Positions 19,464 through 27,885 of a DNA stretch of 64,000 bases are shown here, piece by piece. A program made the translations under genes and the position numbers. The DNA comes from CBDCKN01 sp965219035 (GTDB lineage: Bacteria > Gemmatimonadota > Gemmatimonadetes > Longimicrobiales > Gaopeijiaceae): the NCBI GenBank assembly GCA_965219035.1, contig CBDCMR010000003.1, positions 1,488,001-1,552,000 on the forward strand, read 5' to 3'. Below the pieces are notes generated by a model that saw nothing but the letters and a program-made list of their open reading frames with translations, was not told where the DNA came from and ran no database searches. The number at the start of each line of letters is the position of its first letter. Position 1 is the stretch's first letter.

Positions 19464-20412
19464 AGCCCTCGTCGGGCTCGACGCCATCCGGGAAGCCCAT
19501 GAGCGGATCCGCTCCGTCGTGGTACGGACGCCCCTCCACCCGGCCGACGCTCCTCAGGACGAGCTGGGGGGCGAGGTTCGCCTGAAGCTCGAGTCCCTAC
19601 AGCGGGCCGGCTCGTTCAAGATCCGAGGGGCCTACAACTTCGTCGCTCAAATCCCCGAGGAAGAGCGAGCCAGGGGCATCATCACATACTCGTCGGGGAA
19701 CCACGCCCAGGCCGTGGCCCTCGCCGCCCAGCTTCATGGGATCCGGGCGGTCGTGGTGATGCCCGTGACGGCGCCGGAGGTGAAGCGGAAGGGTGCCGAA
19801 CGGCTGGGTGCCGAGGTGGTACTGGAGGGGACCACCTCCCTTCAACGGAGGGTCCGAGCCGAGGCCATCGCCGGAGCGGAGGGGCTGGCCATGGTGCCGC
19901 CCTTCGACCACCCGCGGATCATCGCCGGCCAGGGTACGGTCGGACTCGAGGTGGCTGAGGACTGGGACGCGTTCGACACCGTCCTGCTCCCCATAGGAGG
20001 GGGTGGCCTGTGCAGCGGATCCGCGGCCGCAATTCGCCGGCTGCGGCCGGCAGTGACGATCCTCGGCGTGGAGCCCGTGGGGGGGGCGTCCATGCGGGCA
20101 GCCTTGGACGCGGGAGAGCCGGTGACACTCGAGAGCAGCGAGTCTCTGGCCGACGGGCTCCTCCCGCTGCGGACCGGCGACCACACCTTCCGGCACGTCC
20201 GGGAGCTCGTGGACGACGTCGTCCTCGTGGATGACCAGGCGATTCGGGAGGCGGCCGCGTTTCTGTTCGCCCGGCAAAGACTGGTGGTCGAGTTCTCGGG
20301 GGCCGCGACGGTCGCAGCCCTGCGAAACGGTGGGGTGGACACCCGCGACAAGAGGACGGTGGCGGTGATAAGCGGTGGGAACATTGATCCCTCCGTTCTC
20401 GCCGCGCTTTAG
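19441..20412 (+). CDS. threonine/serine dehydratase family PLP enzyme
   Basis: A 323-residue fold-type II PLP enzyme. SFKIRGAYN carries the PLP lysine, SSGNHAQAVA and GGGGLCSG are the cofactor phosphate loops. Length and absence of a C-terminal ACT-like regulatory domain fit a catabolic threonine ammonia-lyase or a serine racemase; the substrate cannot be settled from sequence. ATG at 19441 lies inside the gyrA 3' end; GTG at 19456 is an alternative start. It is followed directly by a HAD phosphatase (TAGTGATG junction). Confidence 0.88.
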   Translation: MLIPKVSEALVGLDAIREAHERIRSVVVRTPLHPADAPQDELGGEVRLKLESLQRAGSFKIRGAYNFVAQIPEEERARGIITYSSGNHAQAVALAAQLHGIRAVVVMPVTAPEVKRKGAERLGAEVVLEGTTSLQRRVRAEAIAGAEGLAMVPPFDHPRIIAGQGTVGLEVAEDWDAFDTVLLPIGGGGLCSGSAAAIRRLRPAVTILGVEPVGGASMRAALDAGEPVTLESSESLADGLLPLRTGDHTFRHVRELVDDVVLVDDQAIREAAAFLFARQRLVVEFSGAATVAALRNGGVDTRDKRTVAVISGGNIDPSVLAAL

Positions 20413-20414
20413 TG

Positions 20415-21098
20415 ATGCAGCGCCTGATCCTATTCGACATCGATGGAACCCTGGCGGAGGGCGGCCCCGCCAAGGGAGCCTTTCACGCGGCCATGATGGC
20501 CACCTTCGGCACCGCAGGCGCCATCGAGTCACACAGCTTTTCCGGAAAGACCGATCCCCAGATAGCTCGGGAGCTGCTGGTTGCCAGCGGCTTCGACGAC
20601 GACGAGATCGACGCCGGATTCCCGGGCCTCTGGGAGGGGTATGCGGAGGAGCTGGAGCGCCGCATCGTCGCCAATCCCATGCGGCTTCTGCCGGGCGTCA
20701 AGAAACTCATCCAGGCCCTGGATGCGGAGGCCGAAGTGGCCTTGGGGCTCGTGACGGGCAACATCGCCCGCGGAGCTCGACTGAAGCTCGGATCCGTGGG
20801 CTTGGACGGACGGTTCCACGTGGGCGGCTATGGATCGGATCACGAAGAGAGGGAGTACCTTCCCGGCATCGCGTTGAGCAGAGCGGCGGAGACGTGGGGG
20901 GTCAGGTTCGAGACCGACTGCGTGTTCGTGGTCGGCGACACACCGCACGACGTTCAGTGCGGCAAGCATCACGGGACCAGGACCGTGGCCGTCGCCACGG
21001 GGCACTTCGACGAGGAGCAGCTGGAGGCGGCGGGTGCGGACGTGGTCTTCGAGGACTTCTCAGAGGTATCGGCGGTGTTGGAGATCCTTCTGGCCTGA
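20415..21098 (+). CDS. HAD-superfamily hydrolase, phosphoglycolate phosphatase-like
   Basis: A 227-residue soluble phosphatase of the HAD superfamily. Motif I is FDIDGTL (Asp nucleophile), motif II VTGNIARG, and the C-terminal motif VVGDTPHDVQCGKHHG with its Asp pair. The cap insert (about 15-85) places it near Gph/beta-phosphoglucomutase types. ATG 20415 is preferred to the GTG three bases before it, which overlaps the preceding stop. Substrate not determinable. Confidence 0.85.
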   Translation: MQRLILFDIDGTLAEGGPAKGAFHAAMMATFGTAGAIESHSFSGKTDPQIARELLVASGFDDDEIDAGFPGLWEGYAEELERRIVANPMRLLPGVKKLIQALDAEAEVALGLVTGNIARGARLKLGSVGLDGRFHVGGYGSDHEEREYLPGIALSRAAETWGVRFETDCVFVVGDTPHDVQCGKHHGTRTVAVATGHFDEEQLEAAGADVVFEDFSEVSAVLEILLA

Positions 21099-21208
21099 CC
21101 GTTGGCGGGCTTTCCATTTGCCGGGGCTGCGGAGGCGGAACATCTTGTTTCGGCCCGCGTAGCGGGTTTGACGACGAGGGCGGCGCACCCGAGAAGTGGA
21201 GTCAGCTC

Positions 21209-21949
21209 GTGTCTGAACAGAAGAGCGGGGATCTCAGGGGGTTCTACATGGTTCTTGCCGCGGTCGGCATCATCGCCGCCGGCGCCATTGCGTGGACGTT
21301 CCTTCAGAGCACCCTGAGCTCGGCCGCGACCGAGCCGATTCTCGAGATCGTGACCGGTGACCTCACCGACGTGGCCGCGCTGGTGAACATGGCCACCGGC
21401 ATCGAGCGGGGCGATCCCAACGCGCCCATCACGATCATGGAGTTCGGGGACTACCAGTGCCCGGCGTGCGAGCAGTTCGCCACGCTCGTGAAGCCCCAGG
21501 TGGACCTGGCGTACATCGAGACCGGCATGGCCCGCTTCGTCTTCCACGACTTCCCCTTGGCGGGGCACCCGTATGCTTTCGTGGCGGCGAGGGCCGCCCG
21601 CTGTGCGCTCGACCAGGGCGATGAGTTCTACTGGCCGTTCCACGATCAGCTCTTCGCGCACCAGTCCACCTGGTCCGTGAGCCAGTCTTCCCCCCTGAAC
21701 GCCTACGAGACGTACGCCGTCACCATCGGGTTGGACGCCGACGACTTCAGGGCCTGCCTCGACAGCGACCGACACGCCGACGTGGTGAGCGCGAACATGA
21801 GGCTCGGGATGGAGCTGGGCGTTACGGGCACACCGACACTCTACGTTAGCAAGGGCGGCGGCATGGCGACGCGGGTCAACCGCTGGGGTGAGTTCGCCGC
21901 CATCCAAGAGGTTATCGAGCGTTTGATGAGCGAAAGCGAGGGGAATTGA
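21209..21949 (+). CDS. membrane-anchored DsbA-like thioredoxin-fold protein
   Basis: A 246-residue protein with GTG start at 21209 and GTGGAG about 10 bases upstream. One N-terminal helix (VLAAVGIIAAGAIAWTFL, about 14-31) anchors a periplasmic thioredoxin fold. MEFGDYQCPACEQF carries the CPAC redox centre and a cis-Pro follows in GVTGTPTLYV. This is the Thioredoxin_4/DsbA-BdbD pattern, so a role in disulfide formation or exchange outside the cytoplasm is likely. The stop overlaps the TTG start of a 66-residue ORF by 4 bases. Confidence 0.87.
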   Translation: MSEQKSGDLRGFYMVLAAVGIIAAGAIAWTFLQSTLSSAATEPILEIVTGDLTDVAALVNMATGIERGDPNAPITIMEFGDYQCPACEQFATLVKPQVDLAYIETGMARFVFHDFPLAGHPYAFVAARAARCALDQGDEFYWPFHDQLFAHQSTWSVSQSSPLNAYETYAVTIGLDADDFRACLDSDRHADVVSANMRLGMELGVTGTPTLYVSKGGGMATRVNRWGEFAAIQEVIERLMSESEGN

Positions 21950-22146
21950 GCGCCGACGTTGCCAGGGTAAGGCTCCTTTTCGTGGACGGCGGCTCCTATC
22001 ACCACGAGGAGATCGAGATTCCCACCGCCATACTCGGGCGCTACCAGCGCCTTATCGACTGCCTTCAGGAGGAGCCCGACGTTCTCAAGCAGGTCTACGT
22101 AGACGTGTCGCGCCTGTGCTCGGCGCAACTGGTGGAGAGCTCCTAG
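21946..22146 (+). CDS. small hypothetical protein downstream of DsbA-like gene
   Basis: A 66-residue ORF with TTG start at 21946, overlapping the DsbA-like stop in TTGA fashion, which suggests translational coupling. It has no membrane segment. The middle (EIEIPTAILGRYQRLIDCLQ) looks like a compact alpha/beta protein. Not recognised. The convergent DUF402 gene overlaps its last 4 bases. Confidence 0.6.
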   Translation: MSADVARVRLLFVDGGSYHHEEIEIPTAILGRYQRLIDCLQEEPDVLKQVYVDVSRLCSAQLVESS

Positions 22147-22673
22147 AGTCGCTCCCGGGCCCGGGCGAGGGTCCACTCACGCACGACAGGCGGAGGCCAG
22201 AGCCCGGCTTCCGCCTGTTGCTTCAGGGCCAGGGCCTCGGCCCGCGCTCGCCGGGCGACTTCCTCCGTCACCCATCCCCGCGCCTCCGCTTTCTCGAGTT
22301 CTTCCTCGTCCAGGTTCTGAACCCGGCCGGTCGGGTCCCTCCAGACGTCGAGGAAGAGGTCCGTCGTGCGCCACGTGCCGCCCTCCTCGAACGCGCACGG
22401 TGTTAGGATGTTGGCGTACGTCCCCGTGAAGGTCCCGTCGGCTCGGTGGAATAGCCCGACGTCGTGCCACACGCCGGGGAACGTGAACCAGATCACCTCG
22501 GATCCGGTCTCCAGGACGACATCGCCTTCGATTCGGATGGGCGGCTCGAAGCTCAGGTCGGTGGAGAAGGTGATCTTCACCTCGGCGTCGTCCCAGATCA
22601 GGTGCTGGGTGAAGATCTGCTCTCGGTTGGGAGGCCTGAGGTAGTGGATGTCGATCAGCGGCGGATCGCCCAT
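22143..22673 (-). CDS. DUF402 domain protein
   Basis: A 176-residue soluble protein. The core FPGVWHDVGLFHRADGTFTG, then YANILTP and DLFLDVWRDPTGRV, followed by LDEEELEKAEARGWV, is the DUF402 pattern (PF04167) shared with nucleoside tri-/diphosphate phosphatases such as Ntdp and with FAU-1. The active-site Asp residues (DLFLD) are present. It starts 4 bases after the stop of the XdhC N-domain gene on the same strand. Confidence 0.82.
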   Translation of the reverse strand: MGDPPLIDIHYLRPPNREQIFTQHLIWDDAEVKITFSTDLSFEPPIRIEGDVVLETGSEVIWFTFPGVWHDVGLFHRADGTFTGTYANILTPCAFEEGGTWRTTDLFLDVWRDPTGRVQNLDEEELEKAEARGWVTEEVARRARAEALALKQQAEAGLWPPPVVREWTLARARERL

Positions 22674-22677
22674 GCGC

Positions 22678-23007
22678 TCAGAGGCCGACCGCTTCGACGA
22701 AGATCTCCATGATGCCTCCGCAGACCGCGGGGCTCAGGGATAGCAGGTCTTCGGTGAGGTCGACACGGACGATGCGAGGCTCGCCGGTGCGCAGAACCTC
22801 CAGGGCGGCCTCTATGACCTCGGCCTCACCGCATCCGCCGCCCACCGTCCCCACCAGCCCGCGTTCGGGATCTACCAGCATCTTGGCCCCGACCTTGCGG
22901 GGCGCCGACCCTTTGGTGGCCACGATGGTCGCAAGGGCGCAGGGGCGGCCCTCGCGCACCTTGTCCATCATGCTGCGGTAGAGGTTGTAATCGTCTTGTC
23001 GATTCAT
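22678..23007 (-). CDS. XdhC/CoxI N-terminal domain protein
   Basis: A 109-residue protein corresponding to the N-terminal XdhC_CoxI domain only (CALATIVATKGSAPRKVGAK; GTVGGGCGEAEVI). In molybdo-hydroxylase maturation, XdhC proteins bind the sulfurated cofactor and deliver it. Here the N-domain is a separate gene and sits downstream of the C-domain gene, the reverse of the usual order within one chain. Its leader region contains a repeat-element end (copy E). Confidence 0.83.
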   Translation of the reverse strand: MNRQDDYNLYRSMMDKVREGRPCALATIVATKGSAPRKVGAKMLVDPERGLVGTVGGGCGEAEVIEAALEVLRTGEPRIVRVDLTEDLLSLSPAVCGGIMEIFVEAVGL

Positions 23008-23031
23008 CGAAAGACAGTCGGGCTCCTAGAC

Positions 23032-23064
23032 GGTGGCTCGCGAACTTCTGTAACACCACACTAG
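23032..23064 (-). repeat. single right-type end of the MITE-like family, copy E
   Basis: Read on the minus strand it is CTAGTGTGGTGTTACAGAAG followed by TTCGCGAGCCACC, matching the right-type end of copies A, B and C. Its TAG is the stop codon of the XdhC C-domain gene. A left-type partner was not found nearby. Confidence 0.6.
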
Positions 23065-23900
23065 AAGAATCGGTCAAGGACCCGCTCTCTGTCCGCGAGT
23101 GGGGAGCCGGCGCCGCCCCTCCAGAGGAGCACGATCTCGGCCGCCACGCTCACCGCGATCTCGGCGGGCGTCTCGGCCCCGATGTCGAGCCCCAGCGGGG
23201 CCCGGACTCGCGCGAGCCGATCCCTGGGGAGGCCCTCGTTCACGAGCTGGGCGAAGGCCGCTCGAACGCGCCGCCGGCTCCCGATCATGCCGATGTACGG
23301 CGGCTCTACCTCCATCCTCAGGAGGTGCCGGAGGCACTCGTAGTCGTACTTGTGTCCCCGGGTCACCAGCACCACGTGGCTCGTCGAGTGGATGACGACG
23401 TCGGCGAAGGGATCGGCGAAGTCCACCCGCACGACCCGGTTCGCCTCGGGGAAGCGCTCCCGGGTGGCGAAGTCGGGACGGTCGTCGATGACGGTGACCC
23501 GAAAGCCTATGAGCGACCCCACGGCGCAGAGCGGCTGCGCGATGTGACCGGCCCCCACGATCACCAGGTCCGGGTGTGGGTGATGGCCCTCGATGTATAC
23601 GCTGACCTTCTCGCCGCCGGTGGATGCCAGCTCGTGAATCCCGTCCACGTTGGAAGCGGGGTCCGCCAGGACGCTCTCGGCCAGGGCGAGCGCCGCCTCG
23701 TCCAGGGCAGCGTCACCGAAGGATCCGATACGCCGAAGCGTTCCGCTGTCGGACTGTCGGATCACGACCCGCCGGCCAACCAACTCCGAGGGACCGTCCA
23801 CGGGTACGATGATCACCGCGGGCTCGCGGGCCTCCTGGGCATCGAGGATCTCTTCGGCGGCCCTGAAGGCCGGGAGTGGGCTTTGGTCGGGAACTGTCAT
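23061..23900 (-). CDS. XdhC C-terminal Rossmann-domain protein
   Basis: A 279-residue protein whose second half is the XdhC_C Rossmann domain: LVIVGAGHIAQPLCAVGSLIG, TVIDDRPDFATRERFP, VLVTRGHKYDYECL and PYIGMIGSRRR. The first ~105 residues are a poorly conserved N-terminal section. Such proteins handle molybdenum cofactor for xanthine dehydrogenase/CO dehydrogenase-type enzymes, none of which are in the window. The start overlaps the MocA-like gene by 4 bases (ATGA). Confidence 0.85.
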   Translation of the reverse strand: MTVPDQSPLPAFRAAEEILDAQEAREPAVIIVPVDGPSELVGRRVVIRQSDSGTLRRIGSFGDAALDEAALALAESVLADPASNVDGIHELASTGGEKVSVYIEGHHPHPDLVIVGAGHIAQPLCAVGSLIGFRVTVIDDRPDFATRERFPEANRVVRVDFADPFADVVIHSTSHVVLVTRGHKYDYECLRHLLRMEVEPPYIGMIGSRRRVRAAFAQLVNEGLPRDRLARVRAPLGLDIGAETPAEIAVSVAAEIVLLWRGGAGSPLADRERVLDRFF

Positions 23901-24532
23901 CGCGCCTGAAAACGTTGGCGGTAAGCGTCGGGAAAGTGCCGACGGTAGTCGGTCAGATCGTCGATGTCGATGACGGCGCCCTGGTCCTCCACCGGAATCA
24001 GAGCCGCCACATCCAGGTGCCGATAGACCACGGTCTTCGCCCCCTGTGGCAAGTTGTCATCGAGGAGCTCGTCGAAGAGGGTCCGTCGGAAGACCACTGG
24101 ATGTCCGCGTTTGCCCTGGAAGGTCGGTAGGGTGAGCGATCTCTCGTTCGAGTGGAATTCCGCGAGCAGCGTGCGCACGGTGTCTGCCTGGAGCAGTGGA
24201 TAGTCCACGGGACAGAAGGCTACCCCCTCCACCGAGGGATCCAGACTGCGAAGAGCCGCGCGCAAGGACCCGATAGGGCCGTCCTCCGGCGAGGGGTTCG
24301 TCACGACGGCGGCGCCGGCCTCGCCGGCCTTCGCGGCGACCGGACCCTTCGGCGTCGGGAGGGCCACCAGGATCCGCGCACAGCCCCCGTCGTGGAGGGC
24401 GTGAATCACCCGCTCGAGAAAGGTGCGGCCGCCGGCGTCCAGCATGGCCTTGGGCATTCCCATCCGGCTCGAGACGCCGGAGCAGGGAACGACCCCCCAA
24501 ACGTCAGCCTGCAAAGGACTCGTAGAAGCCAC
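23897..24532 (-). CDS. MobA/MocA-like molybdenum cofactor nucleotidyltransferase
   Basis: A 211-residue NTP transferase. The N-terminal loop is VVPCSGVSSRMGMPKAML in place of the usual LAAGxSxRMGxPK: GG/AG is replaced by CSG, but R-M-G-x-P-K is kept. GPIGSLRAAL and FCPVDYPLL (metal Asp) follow, then GHPVVF. MocA attaches CMP to the cofactor and is commonly encoded with XdhC, as here. The GTG start at 24532 lies inside the 3' end of the beta-oxidation gene; a TTG at 24514 is an alternative. Confidence 0.83.
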   Translation of the reverse strand: MASTSPLQADVWGVVPCSGVSSRMGMPKAMLDAGGRTFLERVIHALHDGGCARILVALPTPKGPVAAKAGEAGAAVVTNPSPEDGPIGSLRAALRSLDPSVEGVAFCPVDYPLLQADTVRTLLAEFHSNERSLTLPTFQGKRGHPVVFRRTLFDELLDDNLPQGAKTVVYRHLDVAALIPVEDQGAVIDIDDLTDYRRHFPDAYRQRFQAR

Positions 24533-26678
24533 GATCCTCGCGTGCCAGGCGTCGCATCAGTGCCGCGGGGGCGAATCGAGGCCCGTGCTTCTTCTCCAGA
24601 TCCTCCAGCCTGGCGAGGACGGTGCGGGCGTGGATGGTGTCCGCGAACCGAAGCAGGCCGCCTCGGAAGGGTGGGAAGCCGGTGCCCATGATCATGGCGA
24701 GATCCACGTCACTGGCCCGCGTCACGATACCGGCCTCCAGCGCGCGAGCGGCCTCGTTCACCATGGCCAGCACAAGACGACTTCTGATCTCCCGGGTCTC
24801 GATGGTGATCCGATCGTCGGGGACGGTGGGGGCCAGCACCGCGTAGATGTCCGGATCGACGCCCTTCTCCTTGCCGCCATCGTACCGGTAGAACCCGAGC
24901 CCACCCTTCTTGCCCAGCCGCCCGCTGTCGGCCAGCGCGACCAGCGGCGGAGATGGGGCGAGGCGCTCACCCAGGGCCTCGTAGAGGGACTGGCCGGCGT
25001 GCCGGCTGATGTCGATCCCCACCTCGTCCACCAGCCGGAGCGGTCCCATGGGCATGCCGAAGTTCTTCGCCGCCCCGTCTACGGCCTCGACGCTGGCTCC
25101 GTCCGCCAGGAGGAAGCCCGCCTCGTTCATGTATGGCCCAAGGATGCGGTTCACGAGGAAGCCGGGGCCGTCCCCCGTAACCACGGGCACCTTGCCCAAC
25201 GCCAGCGCCAGAGCGTACACGGTGGCCACCGCCTCGTCGCTGGTCCTGGCCCCACGCACCACCTCCACCAGGGGCATGCGGTGGACCGGGTTGAAGAAGT
25301 GCATGCCGGCGAAGTTCTCCGGGCGAGAGAGAGCGGTGCTCATCTCGTCCACAGACAGCGAGGACGTGTTCGTCGCCAGGATGCAGGCCCTCCGGAGGGC
25401 CTCCTCCGTCTCCCGGAGGACGATGCGCTTGATATCCATCTTCTCGACCACGGCCTCTACGACCAGGTCGAGCCGTCCGAACCCCTCGTAGTCGAGGCCA
25501 CCGGAGATGAGGGCCATGCGCTGCTCGGCTTCCCGATGACGCAGCTTCTTGCGCTTCACCAGCTTGTCGAAGAGGCCCCGGGCGTGCTGCAGGCCGCTGG
25601 AGACGGCCTCGTGGTTGATGTCCTTCATGCGGACATGGATGCCACGGTGGGCGGCTAGCTGGGCGATGCCGCCTCCCATGACGCCGGCGCCGAGGACACC
25701 GAGGTACTCGACGCAACCGGGTGTGACCGCAGCGTCCTGGACGCCCGTTTCCCTCCGTGCGTCCTCCCGGAGGTCGAAGACGTGGATCAGGTTCTTGCTC
25801 ACTGACGAGACGATGAGCTCCCCTGCCGCGTCGGCCTCGATCTCCAGGGCCCTGGAGAGGGGACGCCCAAGGCTGCGGCTCAGAACCTCGAGGATCCTGA
25901 GCGGCGCCGGATAGTGGCCGCCCATCTGGGAGAGCACGCGCCTCTTGGCCATGCTGAGGACGAGGAGGCGCCCGGGTACCGTGTCGTCCATCAGGCGCTT
26001 GAACACCGGCCGGCGAGCGCGGGTACGTTTGGACTGGCCGTCGGCCTGAGCCGCGGCGAAGGCCGCCGCTTTTTCGTCGAACAGGTCAGCAGGAAGGATC
26101 GCGTCCACGAGTCCGATGCGCTTCGCCTTGGACGCCGAGATCTGACGTCCGGTGAGCATCACGTCCAGGGCGGCCTGGAGGCCCACGAGTCGTGGGAGCC
26201 GGGTGGTGCCGCCCCATGCAGGCAGGATGCCCAGAAGGACCTCGGGAAGGCCCAAGGCGGTCCTCGGGGAGTCGGAGGCCACGCGATGGCTGCACGCCAG
26301 CGACAGCTCGGTCCCACCGCCCAGACAGATGCCGTGAATCGCCGCAACCGTGGGGACGTCCAGGTCTTCGATAGATCCGAAAACGGCCTGTCCCATCCGA
26401 GACGCGTGCGCGCCCTGCGCCGGGTCCTCGATGGCCTCGATGGCCGTGACGTCGGCGCCGGCGATGAACCCACTCTTGCCGGTTCGGAACAGGAGGGCGC
26501 GAAGTCGCCCCTGTCGAGCGAGATCGCGGGCCTCGTTCACGAGGTCGGCGAGACGTGTCATGACCGCCTCGGTGAGGACGTTCACCTTCCTGTCCGGATC
26601 GTCGAAGGTGATCCGCCCGATCCCGTCCTCGCCGACCTCGAGGGAGGGATTCGGCCCAGTTGGTTGGCTCGAGCTCAT
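24504..26678 (-). CDS. fatty acid oxidation multifunctional protein (enoyl-CoA hydratase / 3-hydroxyacyl-CoA dehydrogenase, FadB/FadJ type)
   Basis: A 724-residue cytoplasmic enzyme performing the hydration and NAD-dependent dehydrogenation steps of beta-oxidation. The N-terminal crotonase part has GICLGGGTELSLAC and LGLPEVLLGILPAWGG with both catalytic-type Glu residues. The dehydrogenase part begins VLGAGVMGGGIAQLAA (NAD loop) and has MHFFNPVHRMPLVEVVRG with the catalytic His. The C-terminal 3HCDH domain follows (GTGFPPFRGG). ATG 26678 is chosen because SLEVGEDGIGRITFDDP follows directly. No thiolase is adjacent, so FadB versus FadJ cannot be decided. Confidence 0.92.
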   Translation of the reverse strand: MSSSQPTGPNPSLEVGEDGIGRITFDDPDRKVNVLTEAVMTRLADLVNEARDLARQGRLRALLFRTGKSGFIAGADVTAIEAIEDPAQGAHASRMGQAVFGSIEDLDVPTVAAIHGICLGGGTELSLACSHRVASDSPRTALGLPEVLLGILPAWGGTTRLPRLVGLQAALDVMLTGRQISASKAKRIGLVDAILPADLFDEKAAAFAAAQADGQSKRTRARRPVFKRLMDDTVPGRLLVLSMAKRRVLSQMGGHYPAPLRILEVLSRSLGRPLSRALEIEADAAGELIVSSVSKNLIHVFDLREDARRETGVQDAAVTPGCVEYLGVLGAGVMGGGIAQLAAHRGIHVRMKDINHEAVSSGLQHARGLFDKLVKRKKLRHREAEQRMALISGGLDYEGFGRLDLVVEAVVEKMDIKRIVLRETEEALRRACILATNTSSLSVDEMSTALSRPENFAGMHFFNPVHRMPLVEVVRGARTSDEAVATVYALALALGKVPVVTGDGPGFLVNRILGPYMNEAGFLLADGASVEAVDGAAKNFGMPMGPLRLVDEVGIDISRHAGQSLYEALGERLAPSPPLVALADSGRLGKKGGLGFYRYDGGKEKGVDPDIYAVLAPTVPDDRITIETREIRSRLVLAMVNEAARALEAGIVTRASDVDLAMIMGTGFPPFRGGLLRFADTIHARTVLARLEDLEKKHGPRFAPAALMRRLAREDRGFYESFAG

Positions 26679-26800
26679 GTGCGCGCCGCACCCCACTTCG
26701 TCAGGAGGCTTCGAGTGTGGCTCCCCCGTAAGCTACCGAATGCCAGAAGGCTGTTGAAGAAGTACAGTGGGGGGCTTCTGACCCGTCCGCATATGCGAAA

Positions 26801-26830
26801 GCCCCGGGGATCGCGAGCGATCTCCGGGGC
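26801..26830 (-). terminator. strong GC hairpin downstream of lipoprotein gene
   Basis: GCCCCGGGGATCG / CGATCTCCGGGGC forms a near-perfect hairpin with a short GAG-type loop, 25 bases past the stop of the 26855-27631 gene. The following T run on the minus strand is only TTT, so it is a plausible but weak intrinsic terminator. Confidence 0.6.
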
Positions 26831-26854
26831 CTCCGGTCAACGGGATTCGACGGT

Positions 26855-27631
26855 CTACAGCTTGGGCCTTGCCGTGGCGTTTTCCCGGGTCAAGCGCACC
26901 TGGACGGGATCCCGCCCCGAGACGGTGACGGGGACGTTCCAGTACAGCTCCGTGTACGGGAGCTCGTAGCGCGCCGAGATCCACCACTCGCCTTGCTTGA
27001 CCTCGAATCCGTCGGCGACGCCATTGGCGTCCGTGGTGTCGTATAGGATGTCGCGTCCACTGCCCTGGAGACGAGCGGCCATGATGACGCCTACGTCGGC
27101 GAAGGCCTCGTTGGCCCACTGCTCACGTAGCAGCTTGGTCTCCTCGGCTGCCACCAACGACGCCTCCTGGAGTGAAGTGAAGTTCCCGAAGGCCCGATCC
27201 CGGGCACGCTCGACCCTGTTGTACTGGGCCTCCAGGCCCTGGAAGTCCCGGTAGAGGAGCCGGTACTGGCCGCTATTGCGCCTCATTCCCTCGAGGGTCT
27301 CGCTGAGGGTCTGGAGCGTATCCCGCAGGACGTTCCAGCGCGCCTCCGTGTCACGCCACTCCTGCTGCGCAGCCGAGACCGCGTTCTGGGCGTTGAGCAC
27401 GGAGTCCGGAATGGGTGGCTCGGGGGTCGTCGCCGCCGCGGTCAACGAATCGAAGATGACGTCCCGATTGAACGGAAGCATCCGGATCTCCAGATCGCCC
27501 AGAGCCCTCGCCGCGACCGCCTGTTCCGGGTCGTCAGAGGCGAGCTCGGCGTTCACGGCCACCTGAGTGGGGCCGCAGGCAGAGAGAAGGGCGGTTCCTA
27601 ACACGCCCAGCAGAAGCTTGCTTCGCGTCAT
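26855..27631 (-). CDS. hypothetical lipoprotein with central coiled coil
   Basis: A 258-residue secreted lipoprotein. ATG 27631 has GGAG eight bases upstream and starts a signal peptide (MTRSKLLLGVLGTALLSAC) with lipobox LSAC at Cys19. Residues about 75-175 are heptad-like and charged (AQQEWRDTEARWNVLRDTL; LEAQYNRVERARDRAF). The C-terminal ~80 residues read as a beta domain (GFEVKQGEWWISARYELPYT) similar to carboxypeptidase-regulatory-like folds. The family is not recognised. Confidence 0.75.
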   Translation of the reverse strand: MTRSKLLLGVLGTALLSACGPTQVAVNAELASDDPEQAVAARALGDLEIRMLPFNRDVIFDSLTAAATTPEPPIPDSVLNAQNAVSAAQQEWRDTEARWNVLRDTLQTLSETLEGMRRNSGQYRLLYRDFQGLEAQYNRVERARDRAFGNFTSLQEASLVAAEETKLLREQWANEAFADVGVIMAARLQGSGRDILYDTTDANGVADGFEVKQGEWWISARYELPYTELYWNVPVTVSGRDPVQVRLTRENATARPKL

Positions 27632-27801
27632 GTCCAACTCCGTTGCACGTTTTTGAAAAAGTGGCCCAAGGTACAACTCGTCGGAGGCTCCATCAAGGTT
27701 ACCGTAACGGATCGCCAGAGGCCCGACCAGGGCGATCCGGGTCATTCGGGAAGGACAGTGGGAAGAGCAGGATTCCGGCTCGTCGAGTGAGGCCACAAAT
27801 G

Positions 27802-27824
27802 AAAAAGGGCGCCCCGGGGCGCCC
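27802..27824 (-). terminator. intrinsic terminator of M23 peptidase gene
   Basis: GGGCGCCCCGGGGCGCCC is a perfect 18-base palindrome, followed on the minus strand by TTTTT. It lies 62 bases beyond the stop of the M23 peptidase gene. Confidence 0.8.
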
Positions 27825-27885
27825 TCGTGATCGCAACCTCGACGCGCGCTCTACTTACGAAAAGCCACCTGCCGAAGAGCTGTGC

